The position numbers were made by a program, and so were the translations under genes. A stretch of 10,229 nucleotides of DNA, from the NCBI GenBank assembly GCA_002395905.1, contig DGVK01000136.1, positions 1 to 10,229 of the forward strand, given 5' to 3'. Below the pieces are notes generated by a model that was given only the letters and a program-made list of their open reading frames with translations, had not been told where the DNA came from and searched no databases. The stretch is from Verrucomicrobia bacterium UBA4286. GTDB lineage: Bacteria > Verrucomicrobiota > Kiritimatiellia > RFP12 > UBA1067. Each line of letters opens with the position of its first letter. The first letter of the stretch is position 1. Below, in pieces: positions 1-6,561 of the stretch.

Positions 1-131
1 TTCCTAGGAAGGAATGATGGGAAATGTCATGCCTTTCAATCCCGTCCCGTGTTCTCAGAGACTAAACGCAAGAGAATCTTGCATTTGCTTCTGGACTTCA
101 CACCCGAAAGACTCTGTCGCCGTCCGCGGCG
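1..131. other. Left-edge non-coding stretch
   Basis: I see no convincing gene in this stretch; the open frames that cross it are fragments or shadows of the phosphoesterase gene. It begins with a 10-bp palindrome (TTCCTAGGAA, 1-10). A small hairpin, CGCCG-TCCG-CGGCG (118-131), sits directly before the proposed -35 box of the next gene. Neither can be assigned a function from sequence alone. Confidence 0.4.
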
Positions 132-160
132 TTGCCCCAAGAGAAAGGATTTGCTATAAT
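132..160 (+). promoter_or_regulatory. Sigma70-type promoter overlapping the start of the phosphoesterase gene
   Basis: TTGCCC (132-137) and a perfect TATAAT (155-160) are separated by 17 bp, the optimal housekeeping spacing. Transcription would begin around 166-169, after the first candidate ATG (159) and almost exactly on the second (168). A purine-rich GAGAAAGGA (141-149) inside the spacer would serve as a ribosome binding site for ATG 159 only if transcription starts further upstream. The two signals therefore predict different starts. The boxes are seen directly; activity is inferred. Confidence 0.55.
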
Positions 161-1178
161 GGCACGCATGACAAGACCGGTTCCACAATCCACAAGGCGC
201 GACTTCCTCAAACTCGGCGCTTGCGCAGGCGCCGCCGGGCTTGGCGCGTTCGCCGTCAAAGCCGACGGCACACCCGCCACACCCGCCACGCCCGCATCAA
301 AGCCCCTCGACCCCGACCTCTCGGCGGTCGTCTCCGATCTTCACGTCGGCCAGCTGTGGAACGAGCAGAAATTCCGTACCGACCGCAGCTACGACTACAT
401 CAACGGCGTCGTGCGCCGCCTTGTCGCGGAGATACTTTCAATGAAGGTCCTCCCGTCCTATGTCTTCGGCCTCGGCGACATCTCCATGTGCTACGGCGAG
501 GAGCGCGACTACGAGATCGCGGCGGAGATCCTCCGTCCGCTCGAAGAGGCCGGCATCAAAATCGTCATGACCGCCGGCAACCACGACCGCCGCTCGCCCA
601 TGGCGCGCCACCTCGGCGGATGGCTCGGCGAGTCGCCCGTCGCGGGAAGATTCGCGTCCGTCACGCATCTGCCGCGCTTCGACATGGTTCTTCTCGACTC
701 TCTCAAAGAGCCCGACCCTTCCGCCGAGGACAACCGCGCGGGACGCGGCGGATGCGAGCTCGGAGCGGAGCAGTCGAAGTGGCTCGACTCCCTTCTCGCT
801 GAGACGACGCGCCCGACCCTCGTCTGCGCCCACCATACAGCCTGGTCGCTCGGCATCAACAAGCAGATGGTGAAATCTCCCAGGGTCTGCGGCTTCCTGC
901 ACGGACACAACCACAGCTGGCAGGACAACATCCTCTTCAGCAGCTACGGGCGCAAGACCATGATCCGCATGCTCGGCATGCCGTCGATGGGCATGGATCG
1001 CGACATCGGCTACGCTCTTCTGCGCGCGTTCGACGACCGCCTTGAACTCGTGCACGTCGAGCGCGACTACTATTTCCCGGTCCAGACGACGAAAGCCGAG
1101 CGCCTGCCCATATGGGACGCAGTCGTGCGCGAACGCCACGGACGGCGCGTGTTCTTCCCGTTCGACAAGCTCGCGTAG
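159..1178 (+). CDS. Tat-exported calcineurin-like metallophosphoesterase
   Basis: Predicted metal-dependent phosphoesterase of 339 residues from ATG 159. All the family's metal-binding motifs are present in order: SDLHVG (D60, H62), GLGDI (D107), GNHD (N141, H142), CAHH (H225/H226) and GHNH (H250, H252). The N-terminus carries a twin-arginine leader, STRRDFLK at residues 11-18, followed by an Ala/Gly-rich hydrophobic stretch to about residue 35 and a Thr/Pro/Ala-rich linker, so the enzyme should act outside the cytoplasm. The family includes cyclic-nucleotide and phospholipid phosphodiesterases and protein phosphatases; the substrate cannot be read from the sequence. The start is ambiguous: ATG 159 has a purine-rich ribosome site 9 nt upstream, while ATG 168 would fit a leaderless transcript. 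A TTG at 132 lies in the promoter and is unlikely. It is followed on the same strand by the AraC gene after 76 bp without a clear terminator. Confidence 0.85.
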   Translation: MARMTRPVPQSTRRDFLKLGACAGAAGLGAFAVKADGTPATPATPASKPLDPDLSAVVSDLHVGQLWNEQKFRTDRSYDYINGVVRRLVAEILSMKVLPSYVFGLGDISMCYGEERDYEIAAEILRPLEEAGIKIVMTAGNHDRRSPMARHLGGWLGESPVAGRFASVTHLPRFDMVLLDSLKEPDPSAEDNRAGRGGCELGAEQSKWLDSLLAETTRPTLVCAHHTAWSLGINKQMVKSPRVCGFLHGHNHSWQDNILFSSYGRKTMIRMLGMPSMGMDRDIGYALLRAFDDRLELVHVERDYYFPVQTTKAERLPIWDAVVRERHGRRVFFPFDKLA

Positions 1179-1254
1179 TCCATCCGCCCCGCTCCACTCT
1201 CGCAGACATAAAACCGTCCCCGTGAAACAGCGTACGCACACAGCAGAAGGGATA

Positions 1255-2133
1255 ATGATCTCCCGCCCGGAGTATATCGAGACCTCCGAGACGGAGACTG
1301 TCGATCTTTCGCCGGACGGCGTGGACTGCATCCCCGTCCTCGGAGAGCACCGCTACAAGCGCGCGGGCGGCGCGACCGTCCCGCACGTACATCCGGACAT
1401 GATCGAGATCATATGCTGCCGGCGCGGCGCGAACCTCTCGTTCGACTGCAACGGCGAGACGGTCCCCTTCCGTCCGGGAATGGTTTTCGCCGCCCAGCCC
1501 GAGACGCCCCACTTCCTGCGCCGTTACCCGAAGAGCCTGTCGACTGTGTGGATATGGTTCCGCCTGCCGAAGATCGGACGCACCGCTCTCGGCCTCAGCC
1601 GCGCCGAGACCGAATGGCTCGTCGGCAGGCTGCGCACGCTTCCCGTGCAGTTCGAGGCGACGGACGCTCTCATGCAGTCCTTCCGCCGCCTCTGGAACAT
1701 CTATCGCGCCGAACCGCGCGGCACCGTCGCGCGCCGCCTTCTCATGCGCGACGCGGCGACTCGCCTGCTGCTGGACGTCGTGGAATCCTCGGCCGCCCGC
1801 GTCGAAGACACGCACGAGAACGAGAAGCTGCGCGCGATCATAGAGGATATACGCCGCAACCCTTCCCTCGACCGCTCGGTGGACGATCTCGCCGAGCGCG
1901 CGGCCATGTCCGTCGCCAAACTCACGACGTGCTTCCGCCGCGAGACAGGCCTGCCGCCGCATGCGTTCCTCGTCTTCTGCCGCATTGCGGCGGCGAAGGA
2001 AATGCTCGCCTCCACGAAGAAGAGCGTTGGCGCGATCGCTCACGACCTGGGCTTCCCCTCGGCGCAGCACTCCGCCACGCAGTTCCGCCGCGAGACCGGG
2101 ATGACGCCTTTGGCGTGGCGTTCGCTTTCTTAA
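1255..2133 (+). CDS. AraC-family transcriptional regulator
   Basis: Predicted DNA-binding regulator of 292 residues. The N-terminal half (about 20-110) looks like the cupin-type sensor domain of AraC proteins, with HVHPDMIEI (44-52) and the turn GETVPFRPGMVFAAQP (67-82). The C-terminal about 100 residues carry the two helix-turn-helix units: SVDDLAERAAMSVAKLTTCF (208-227) and, after the linker helix FCRIAAAKEML (241-251), SVGAIAHDLGF (257-267), then FRRETGMTPLAWR (277-289). ATG 1255 was chosen because AGAAGG (1245-1250) lies just upstream, though the 4-nt spacing is short; a GTG at 1222 in the same frame is an alternative. The frame is open further upstream, but that part overlaps the phosphoesterase gene and is Ser/Arg-rich shadow. 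It lies 65 bp upstream of the glycan operon on the same strand, so it is the likely local regulator. The ligand is unknown. Confidence 0.87.
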   Translation: MISRPEYIETSETETVDLSPDGVDCIPVLGEHRYKRAGGATVPHVHPDMIEIICCRRGANLSFDCNGETVPFRPGMVFAAQPETPHFLRRYPKSLSTVWIWFRLPKIGRTALGLSRAETEWLVGRLRTLPVQFEATDALMQSFRRLWNIYRAEPRGTVARRLLMRDAATRLLLDVVESSAARVEDTHENEKLRAIIEDIRRNPSLDRSVDDLAERAAMSVAKLTTCFRRETGLPPHAFLVFCRIAAAKEMLASTKKSVGAIAHDLGFPSAQHSATQFRRETGMTPLAWRSLS

Positions 2134-2172
2134 GTTTATAGATTTGCGCACCATTTCTCCCCGCCGCTGGTG

Positions 2173-2192
2173 TATAATACCCGTTGAAGGAG
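2173..2192 (+). promoter_or_regulatory. -10 box and ribosome binding site of the glycan operon
   Basis: A perfect TATAAT (2173-2178) is followed by AAGGAG (2187-2192), 6 nt before ATG 2199. Transcription from this -10 would start near 2185, giving a leader of about 14 nt that just contains the ribosome site. No good -35 box lies at 16-18 bp (the 17-bp position reads ACCATT), which would suit an activator-dependent promoter; the neighbouring AraC protein is a candidate. The motifs are seen directly; activator dependence is inferred. Confidence 0.5.
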
Positions 2193-2198
2193 AAAAGG

Positions 2199-3242
2199 AT
2201 GAACGCAAGCAGAAGGGATTTCATCAAGATAGGAGCCGTCGCAGGCGCGACTGTCATCGCCAACGGACTGGAAGGCGCGACAGGCGCCGTCGCGCAGAAC
2301 GCCGACGCGGCGGCGTCTCTGCCCGTGCCCGAAGGCGCCGATTTCGCAGGCATGGCCGGCGCATACGCCGCGCTGATCACACCTTACAAGAAGGACGGCT
2401 CGATAAACGAGGAGATGATAGAGCGTATTGTCGAGCACGGTCTTGCGAACGGTCTCAGAGGATTTTATCTCACGGGTTCCACAGGCGAAGGGTTCCTTCT
2501 CAGCGCCGACGAGCGCGTGAGGGTGTACGAACGCGCGGTGAAGACGGCTCGCGGGCGCGCGAAGATGATTGCGCATGTCGGCTGCCTTTCGACGGATGAT
2601 GCGGTGAGTCTCGCGCGGCGCGCGGCGAAGGCGGGCGTCGACTGGGTGTCGTCCGTCGCGCCCGTCTACTTCGGGCAGAACTTCGACGCGGCCTTCGCCC
2701 ACTACAATGCCATCGCGGGCGCGACAGATCTGCCGTTCATGATATATTCAGTCGGCGCGCAGGTCGTGCCCGACCGCGATGTGCGCTTCTTCGAAATCCC
2801 GAATGTAAAGGGCATGAAGTACACCGGCTACGCCTACTGGACGGTGAAGCAGCTCAAACGCCGCCTTCCCAAGCCCGCGATCTTCTTCGCAGGCGCCGAC
2901 GAGCAGGAGCTCTGCGCCTTCGCCTACGGCGACACTTTCAGCGGATGCATCGGCACGACCGACAACATGATCCCCGCCCATCACGCGCGCATCTGCGCGC
3001 TCGCCGCCGAAGGGCGCTTCGCCGAGGCCCAGCCGCTCATGGACGATGTGGTTCGCTTCGTCGAGCTGGTTGTAAGCGCGCCGAACGCCTCCTACTGGAA
3101 AAGCGTCATGCGGTATATCGGGCTGGACTGCGGCCCCGCGCGTTCGCCTGCGGGCCAGCCGCTGAACGAGGCCGACTATCAGGCATACGCGGCCAAGGTG
3201 GACGCTCTCGGCTTCATTGAAAGGAACGACGCGAATGCGTAA
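2199..3242 (+). CDS. N-acetylneuraminate lyase / DapA-family aldolase with Tat leader
   Basis: Class I aldolase of the DapA superfamily, 347 residues, most like N-acetylneuraminate (sialic acid) lyase, which cleaves sialic acid to N-acetylmannosamine and pyruvate. Visible landmarks: the pyruvate-carboxylate loop GSTGE (93-97), catalytic Tyr in MIYSVG (Y183), Schiff-base Lys in VKGMKYT (K207), and AGADE (G232, D234, E235), which matches the Gly-x-Asp-Glu sugar-binding signature of sialate lyases, followed by GCIGTTDN (249-256). These enzymes are normally cytoplasmic and about 290-310 residues. This one adds an N-terminal twin-arginine leader (ASRRDFIK, 3-10, then a hydrophobic stretch) and a short linker to about residue 50. 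ATG 2199 has AAGGAG 6 nt upstream; the in-frame TTG 2184 lies before that site. The stop overlaps the next start by 8 nt, implying translational coupling to the sialidase chimera. Another DapA-family aldol substrate remains possible. Confidence 0.83.
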   Translation: MNASRRDFIKIGAVAGATVIANGLEGATGAVAQNADAAASLPVPEGADFAGMAGAYAALITPYKKDGSINEEMIERIVEHGLANGLRGFYLTGSTGEGFLLSADERVRVYERAVKTARGRAKMIAHVGCLSTDDAVSLARRAAKAGVDWVSSVAPVYFGQNFDAAFAHYNAIAGATDLPFMIYSVGAQVVPDRDVRFFEIPNVKGMKYTGYAYWTVKQLKRRLPKPAIFFAGADEQELCAFAYGDTFSGCIGTTDNMIPAHHARICALAAEGRFAEAQPLMDDVVRFVELVVSAPNASYWKSVMRYIGLDCGPARSPAGQPLNEADYQAYAAKVDALGFIERNDANA

Positions 3243-6200
3243 GGCCCTCGCAGCCGTCGCTCTCGCGCTTGCGGCGTCCGCCATTTTCGCGGACGCGTCG
3301 GTAGAGGCTCACGCCGCCGTCGCGCGGCGCGCCGCGGCAGACGGCATCGTGCTGTTGAAGAACGACGGTTCGCTCCCTCTCGCAAAAGGCTCCACACTCG
3401 CGCTCTTCGGCGCGACGGACGACATAAGGCCAGGTGGCGGCGGCTCTTCGGGAGTGAACGCCGTGCGCAGGGTGACGCTTGCCGACGGTCTCACGGAAGC
3501 CGGTTTCAAGCTCGACCGGACGAGCCGTGAAACAGCACTTTTCGTAGTCATGCGCAACGCGCTGGAAGGCGAGGACGCGCCCGACGCCGCGTTCGAGCTT
3601 GCCGGGGAGGAGCTTGCGACGCTGGCCGAAATAAAGGCCTCGGGCTTCAAGCGCATCGTCGCCGTCTGCGGCGGCGGCCATGTGTTCGACTTCGGTCCTC
3701 TCGCCGACGACGCGGCGGTGGACGCGATTCTCTGGGCGTGGTATCCTGGCGGCGAAGGCTGCGCGGCGATCGGCGACGTGCTCGCGGGAAAGGTCAACCC
3801 TTCCGCACGCCTCGCCGAGACGATTGCGAGAAACGTCGGCGACTATCCGACAGACCGCGGCTGGCGCGAGTCGCGCTGGTACGTCCCTTACGAGGAAGGC
3901 ATCTTCGTCGGCTACAGGTATTTCGAAACGATTCCCGGCGCCGATGCAAAGGTGCTGTATCCCTTCGGCCACGGCCTTTCCTACACGACGTTTGAACTCG
4001 GCGCGGTCGAGGTCAAGGGGTTCGACGCCTCCGCCCTCGCCGCAGACGGCGCGGCGCGAAAGATCGCCGTCGCCGTGACCGTCACGAACACAGGCCGCGC
4101 CGCCGGCCGCCACTCCGTTCTATGCTACACCTCGCAGCGCGGCGGACTGGCCGACCATCCCTCGTGCGAACTCAGGGCCTTTGCCAAGACCTCCCTTCTC
4201 GCCCCCGGCGCGAGCGAGCGCCTCACGCTTTCGTTCGATGCAAAGGACCTCGCCTTCTTCGACGACGACGAAACCTCGCCTGCCGTCGGCTCGTGGGTCT
4301 TCGACAAGGGCCGCTACTCCCTTCTCGTCGGCGGCTCGGTTCGCGACGCGAAGGAGACGGCGGCTTTCGACGCGCCGGCCTGCGCCGTTCTCGCCTCGCC
4401 CGGCCTCAAGCTCCAGGCCGACAGGCTCGCGCGCCAGCTCAGGGCAGACGGCTCTTTCAAGACGCTCAACACGATCTATCCCGGCCATGTCGAGCCGGGC
4501 GGGCTCGTGCCCGTAAGAACCAACTCGCAGGACCGCGTGAACGTGACGCTCTTCGACGTGGCGGATGGCCGCGCGACGCTGGACGACCTTCTTGACGACA
4601 TGTCTCTCAAGGAGATGCTCCACCTCCTCTTCGGCCATCTGCGCGAGGATCCGTGCGGCACAGGCTCGATAGGCGCGCTCGACAAGTTCCGCATCTCGGC
4701 GGTGCAGACGTGCGACGGCCCGGCGGGCGTTCGGCGCGAGGCGGCCTCCACCTTCTTCCCGTGCGCCGCCCTTCTCGCCTGCACATTCGACACGGCGCTC
4801 ATCCGCGAGACGGGCGCGACGATCGGCGACGAAGCTGCCGAGGCCGGATTCGACCTCCTGCTCGCCCCGGGAATGTGCATCCACCGCCATCCTCTCTGCG
4901 GACGCAACTTCGAGTATTTCAGCGAGGATCCGCTTGTCTCGGGCGTCGCGGCGGCGGCATACGTCAAAGGCGTGCAGAGCCGGGGCGTCGGCGCGACGCT
5001 CAAGCACTTCGCGGGCAACGGACGCGAGACCACGCGCCGGATCCAGAAGGACGTCGCTTCCGAGAGGGCGTTCCGCGAAATCTACCTGCGCGGATTCGAA
5101 CGCGCCGTGAAGGAGGCCGAACCATGGGCGGTGATGACGAGCTACAACGGCGTGAACGGCTACAACAGCGGCGAGAACTACGGGCTTGTGACGGGCATCC
5201 TGCGCGACGAGTGGGGCTATAAAGGGCTCGCCGTCACCGACTGGCTCACGACGATTCCCATGTGGCGCGAGATCGGGGCGGGAAACGATGTCAAAATGCC
5301 GAAGGACATCGAGGATACAAACCGCAACATGCTCAAGCGCGGCGACGCGGTCGAAGAGGCGCTCTTCGCCTACAACCGCTGCTATCTGTCGCTCACACGC
5401 GTCCGCGAAAGCGCGAAGCGCGTCTGCGAGCTCGTCATGAAGTCGCGCCGGTTCGCGCGCGACAGGGCGCGGCGTCCGGTGCTGGAGCTCAAGCCCGGGC
5501 CGGACAATCCGCGCAACAGCGAGGGCGCTTTCATGCCGCTCAAGGACGGCAGCATCATCTACGCCTACTCGCGCTACAGAGGCGCTTCAAAGGGCGACCA
5601 CGCGCCGGCCGAGATCGCGGTGCGCCGTTCGAACGACGGCGGCGCAACATGGTCCGCTACGGACGAGATAATCGTGCGCGACGAAGGCGCGATGAATGTC
5701 ATGAGCGTCAGCCTCCTGCGCCTCAAGAGCGGAGAGATCGCCCTTTTCTATCTGCGCAAGAACTCGCTCGCAGACTGCCGCCCCGTGATGCGCCGGTCGT
5801 TCGACGAGGGGAAGACCTGGAGCGGGCCGACGACCTGCATAACGGATGAAACCGCCTATTACGTCCTCAACAACGACCGCGTCGTGCAGCTTGAAAGCGG
5901 CAGACTTCTCTTCGCCGTCTCAAAGCACTCCTTCCCCGACGGAAAGTTCGACAACACAGGCGTGGTTCTCACTTATTCCTCGGACGACAACGGCGCGACA
6001 TGGCGTCGCGGCAGAAGCGTCCTTGAAGTGCGCGGCGCAGACGGCAGGCGGTACGCCGCGCAGGAACCCGGCGTGGTTGAATGCTCGGACGGCTCCATCC
6101 TCCTCTGGATACGCACGAACTCTGGCCGCCAGTATTTCAGCCGCTCGACCGACCGCGGCGAAACGTGGAGCGAACCCGAGCCGTCGCCGCTCGTCTCGCC

Positions 6201-6534
6201 GCTCTCGCCCGCCAGCATAAAGCGCCTGCCCACGGGCGACCTGCTCGCAATATGGAACGATCACGGCTCGCGCCCTGAAATGAAGACCTACCGCCCGACG
6301 GAGCACAAGTGGGCGAACGGCTGGCGCTCGCCGCTCGCCGCCGCCCTTTCGTCCGACGACGGGCGCACGTGGCACGGCGTCAAAATGCTCGAGACCGATC
6401 CGGACGGATGGTTCTGCTATACGGCCATCCAGCCGATTGCCGACGGGACGGTTCTCCTGGGCTATTGCGCCTATGACATGCTCGCGCACACGCGGCTCGT
6501 CAAAGTGCCGCTCAAGTGGTTTTACGAAGATTAA
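3235..6534 (+). CDS. Secreted domain-swapped GH3 glycosidase fused to a BNR sialidase domain
   Basis: A 1099-residue exported chimera. A Sec leader (1-19) precedes the GH3 C-terminal sandwich (about 25-205; GIVLLKNDGSLPL 37-49; probable acid/base E111 in RNALEGED). YPFGHGLSYTTFE (242-254) leads into a fibronectin-III-like domain (about 270-375). The GH3 TIM barrel comes last (about 445-735): DGPAGVR (494-500), GRNFEYFSEDP (556-566), KHFAGN (590-595) and nucleophile D669 in VTDW. This swapped order is known in Ruminococcus albus and Butyrivibrio beta-glucosidases. From about 750 a five-Asp-box propeller follows (boxes ending at W806, W862, W923, W978, W1046). By eye its sialidase residues are all present: arginines R760, R960, R1031; acid D788; nucleophile pair Y1062/E944. 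ATG 3235 was chosen for AAAGGA 9 nt upstream and the clean leader; TTG 3217 is in frame but would weaken it. The likely role is desialylation plus hydrolysis of the underlying beta-linked sugar. Exact linkages are unknown. Confidence 0.88.
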   Translation: MRKALAAVALALAASAIFADASVEAHAAVARRAAADGIVLLKNDGSLPLAKGSTLALFGATDDIRPGGGGSSGVNAVRRVTLADGLTEAGFKLDRTSRETALFVVMRNALEGEDAPDAAFELAGEELATLAEIKASGFKRIVAVCGGGHVFDFGPLADDAAVDAILWAWYPGGEGCAAIGDVLAGKVNPSARLAETIARNVGDYPTDRGWRESRWYVPYEEGIFVGYRYFETIPGADAKVLYPFGHGLSYTTFELGAVEVKGFDASALAADGAARKIAVAVTVTNTGRAAGRHSVLCYTSQRGGLADHPSCELRAFAKTSLLAPGASERLTLSFDAKDLAFFDDDETSPAVGSWVFDKGRYSLLVGGSVRDAKETAAFDAPACAVLASPGLKLQADRLARQLRADGSFKTLNTIYPGHVEPGGLVPVRTNSQDRVNVTLFDVADGRATLDDLLDDMSLKEMLHLLFGHLREDPCGTGSIGALDKFRISAVQTCDGPAGVRREAASTFFPCAALLACTFDTALIRETGATIGDEAAEAGFDLLLAPGMCIHRHPLCGRNFEYFSEDPLVSGVAAAAYVKGVQSRGVGATLKHFAGNGRETTRRIQKDVASERAFREIYLRGFERAVKEAEPWAVMTSYNGVNGYNSGENYGLVTGILRDEWGYKGLAVTDWLTTIPMWREIGAGNDVKMPKDIEDTNRNMLKRGDAVEEALFAYNRCYLSLTRVRESAKRVCELVMKSRRFARDRARRPVLELKPGPDNPRNSEGAFMPLKDGSIIYAYSRYRGASKGDHAPAEIAVRRSNDGGATWSATDEIIVRDEGAMNVMSVSLLRLKSGEIALFYLRKNSLADCRPVMRRSFDEGKTWSGPTTCITDETAYYVLNNDRVVQLESGRLLFAVSKHSFPDGKFDNTGVVLTYSSDDNGATWRRGRSVLEVRGADGRRYAAQEPGVVECSDGSILLWIRTNSGRQYFSRSTDRGETWSEPEPSPLVSPLSPASIKRLPTGDLLAIWNDHGSRPEMKTYRPTEHKWANGWRSPLAAALSSDDGRTWHGVKMLETDPDGWFCYTAIQPIADGTVLLGYCAYDMLAHTRLVKVPLKWFYED

Positions 6535-6561
6535 CAACAACAACCAAAAAGGAAAACAAAG

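Noticed and set aside
14..802. 262-codon plus-strand frame at the left edge
   Set aside because: Its translation is Arg/Pro-rich low-complexity sequence in the wrong frame of the phosphoesterase.
1179..1254. Separate promoter or terminator between the phosphoesterase and AraC genes
   Set aside because: GATAAT (1251-1256) overlaps the start codon but has no -35 partner, and no hairpin is visible, so nothing could be supported.
438..1331. Long minus-strand frame antisense to the phosphoesterase
   Set aside because: It is Arg/Ala/Val-rich with no recognisable domain, and it mirrors the high third-position GC of a well-supported plus-strand gene.
2104..2116. ACGCC-TTT-GGCGT hairpin at the end of the AraC gene as a terminator
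   Set aside because: The stem is only 5 bp, lies inside the coding region and has no proper T-tract.
937..2208. 423-codon minus-strand frame across the AraC gene
   Set aside because: Its composition is that of an antisense shadow, and the plus strand has clear AraC helix-turn-helix motifs.
2199..3242. Dihydrodipicolinate synthase (lysine biosynthesis) role for the aldolase
   Set aside because: The Gly-x-Asp-Glu signature, the export leader and the sialidase neighbour fit sialate lyase better, although another aldol substrate is not excluded.
3214..5007. Two minus-strand frames of about 295 codons antisense to the GH3 region
   Set aside because: They lie opposite intact GH3 catalytic motifs and show no domain of their own.
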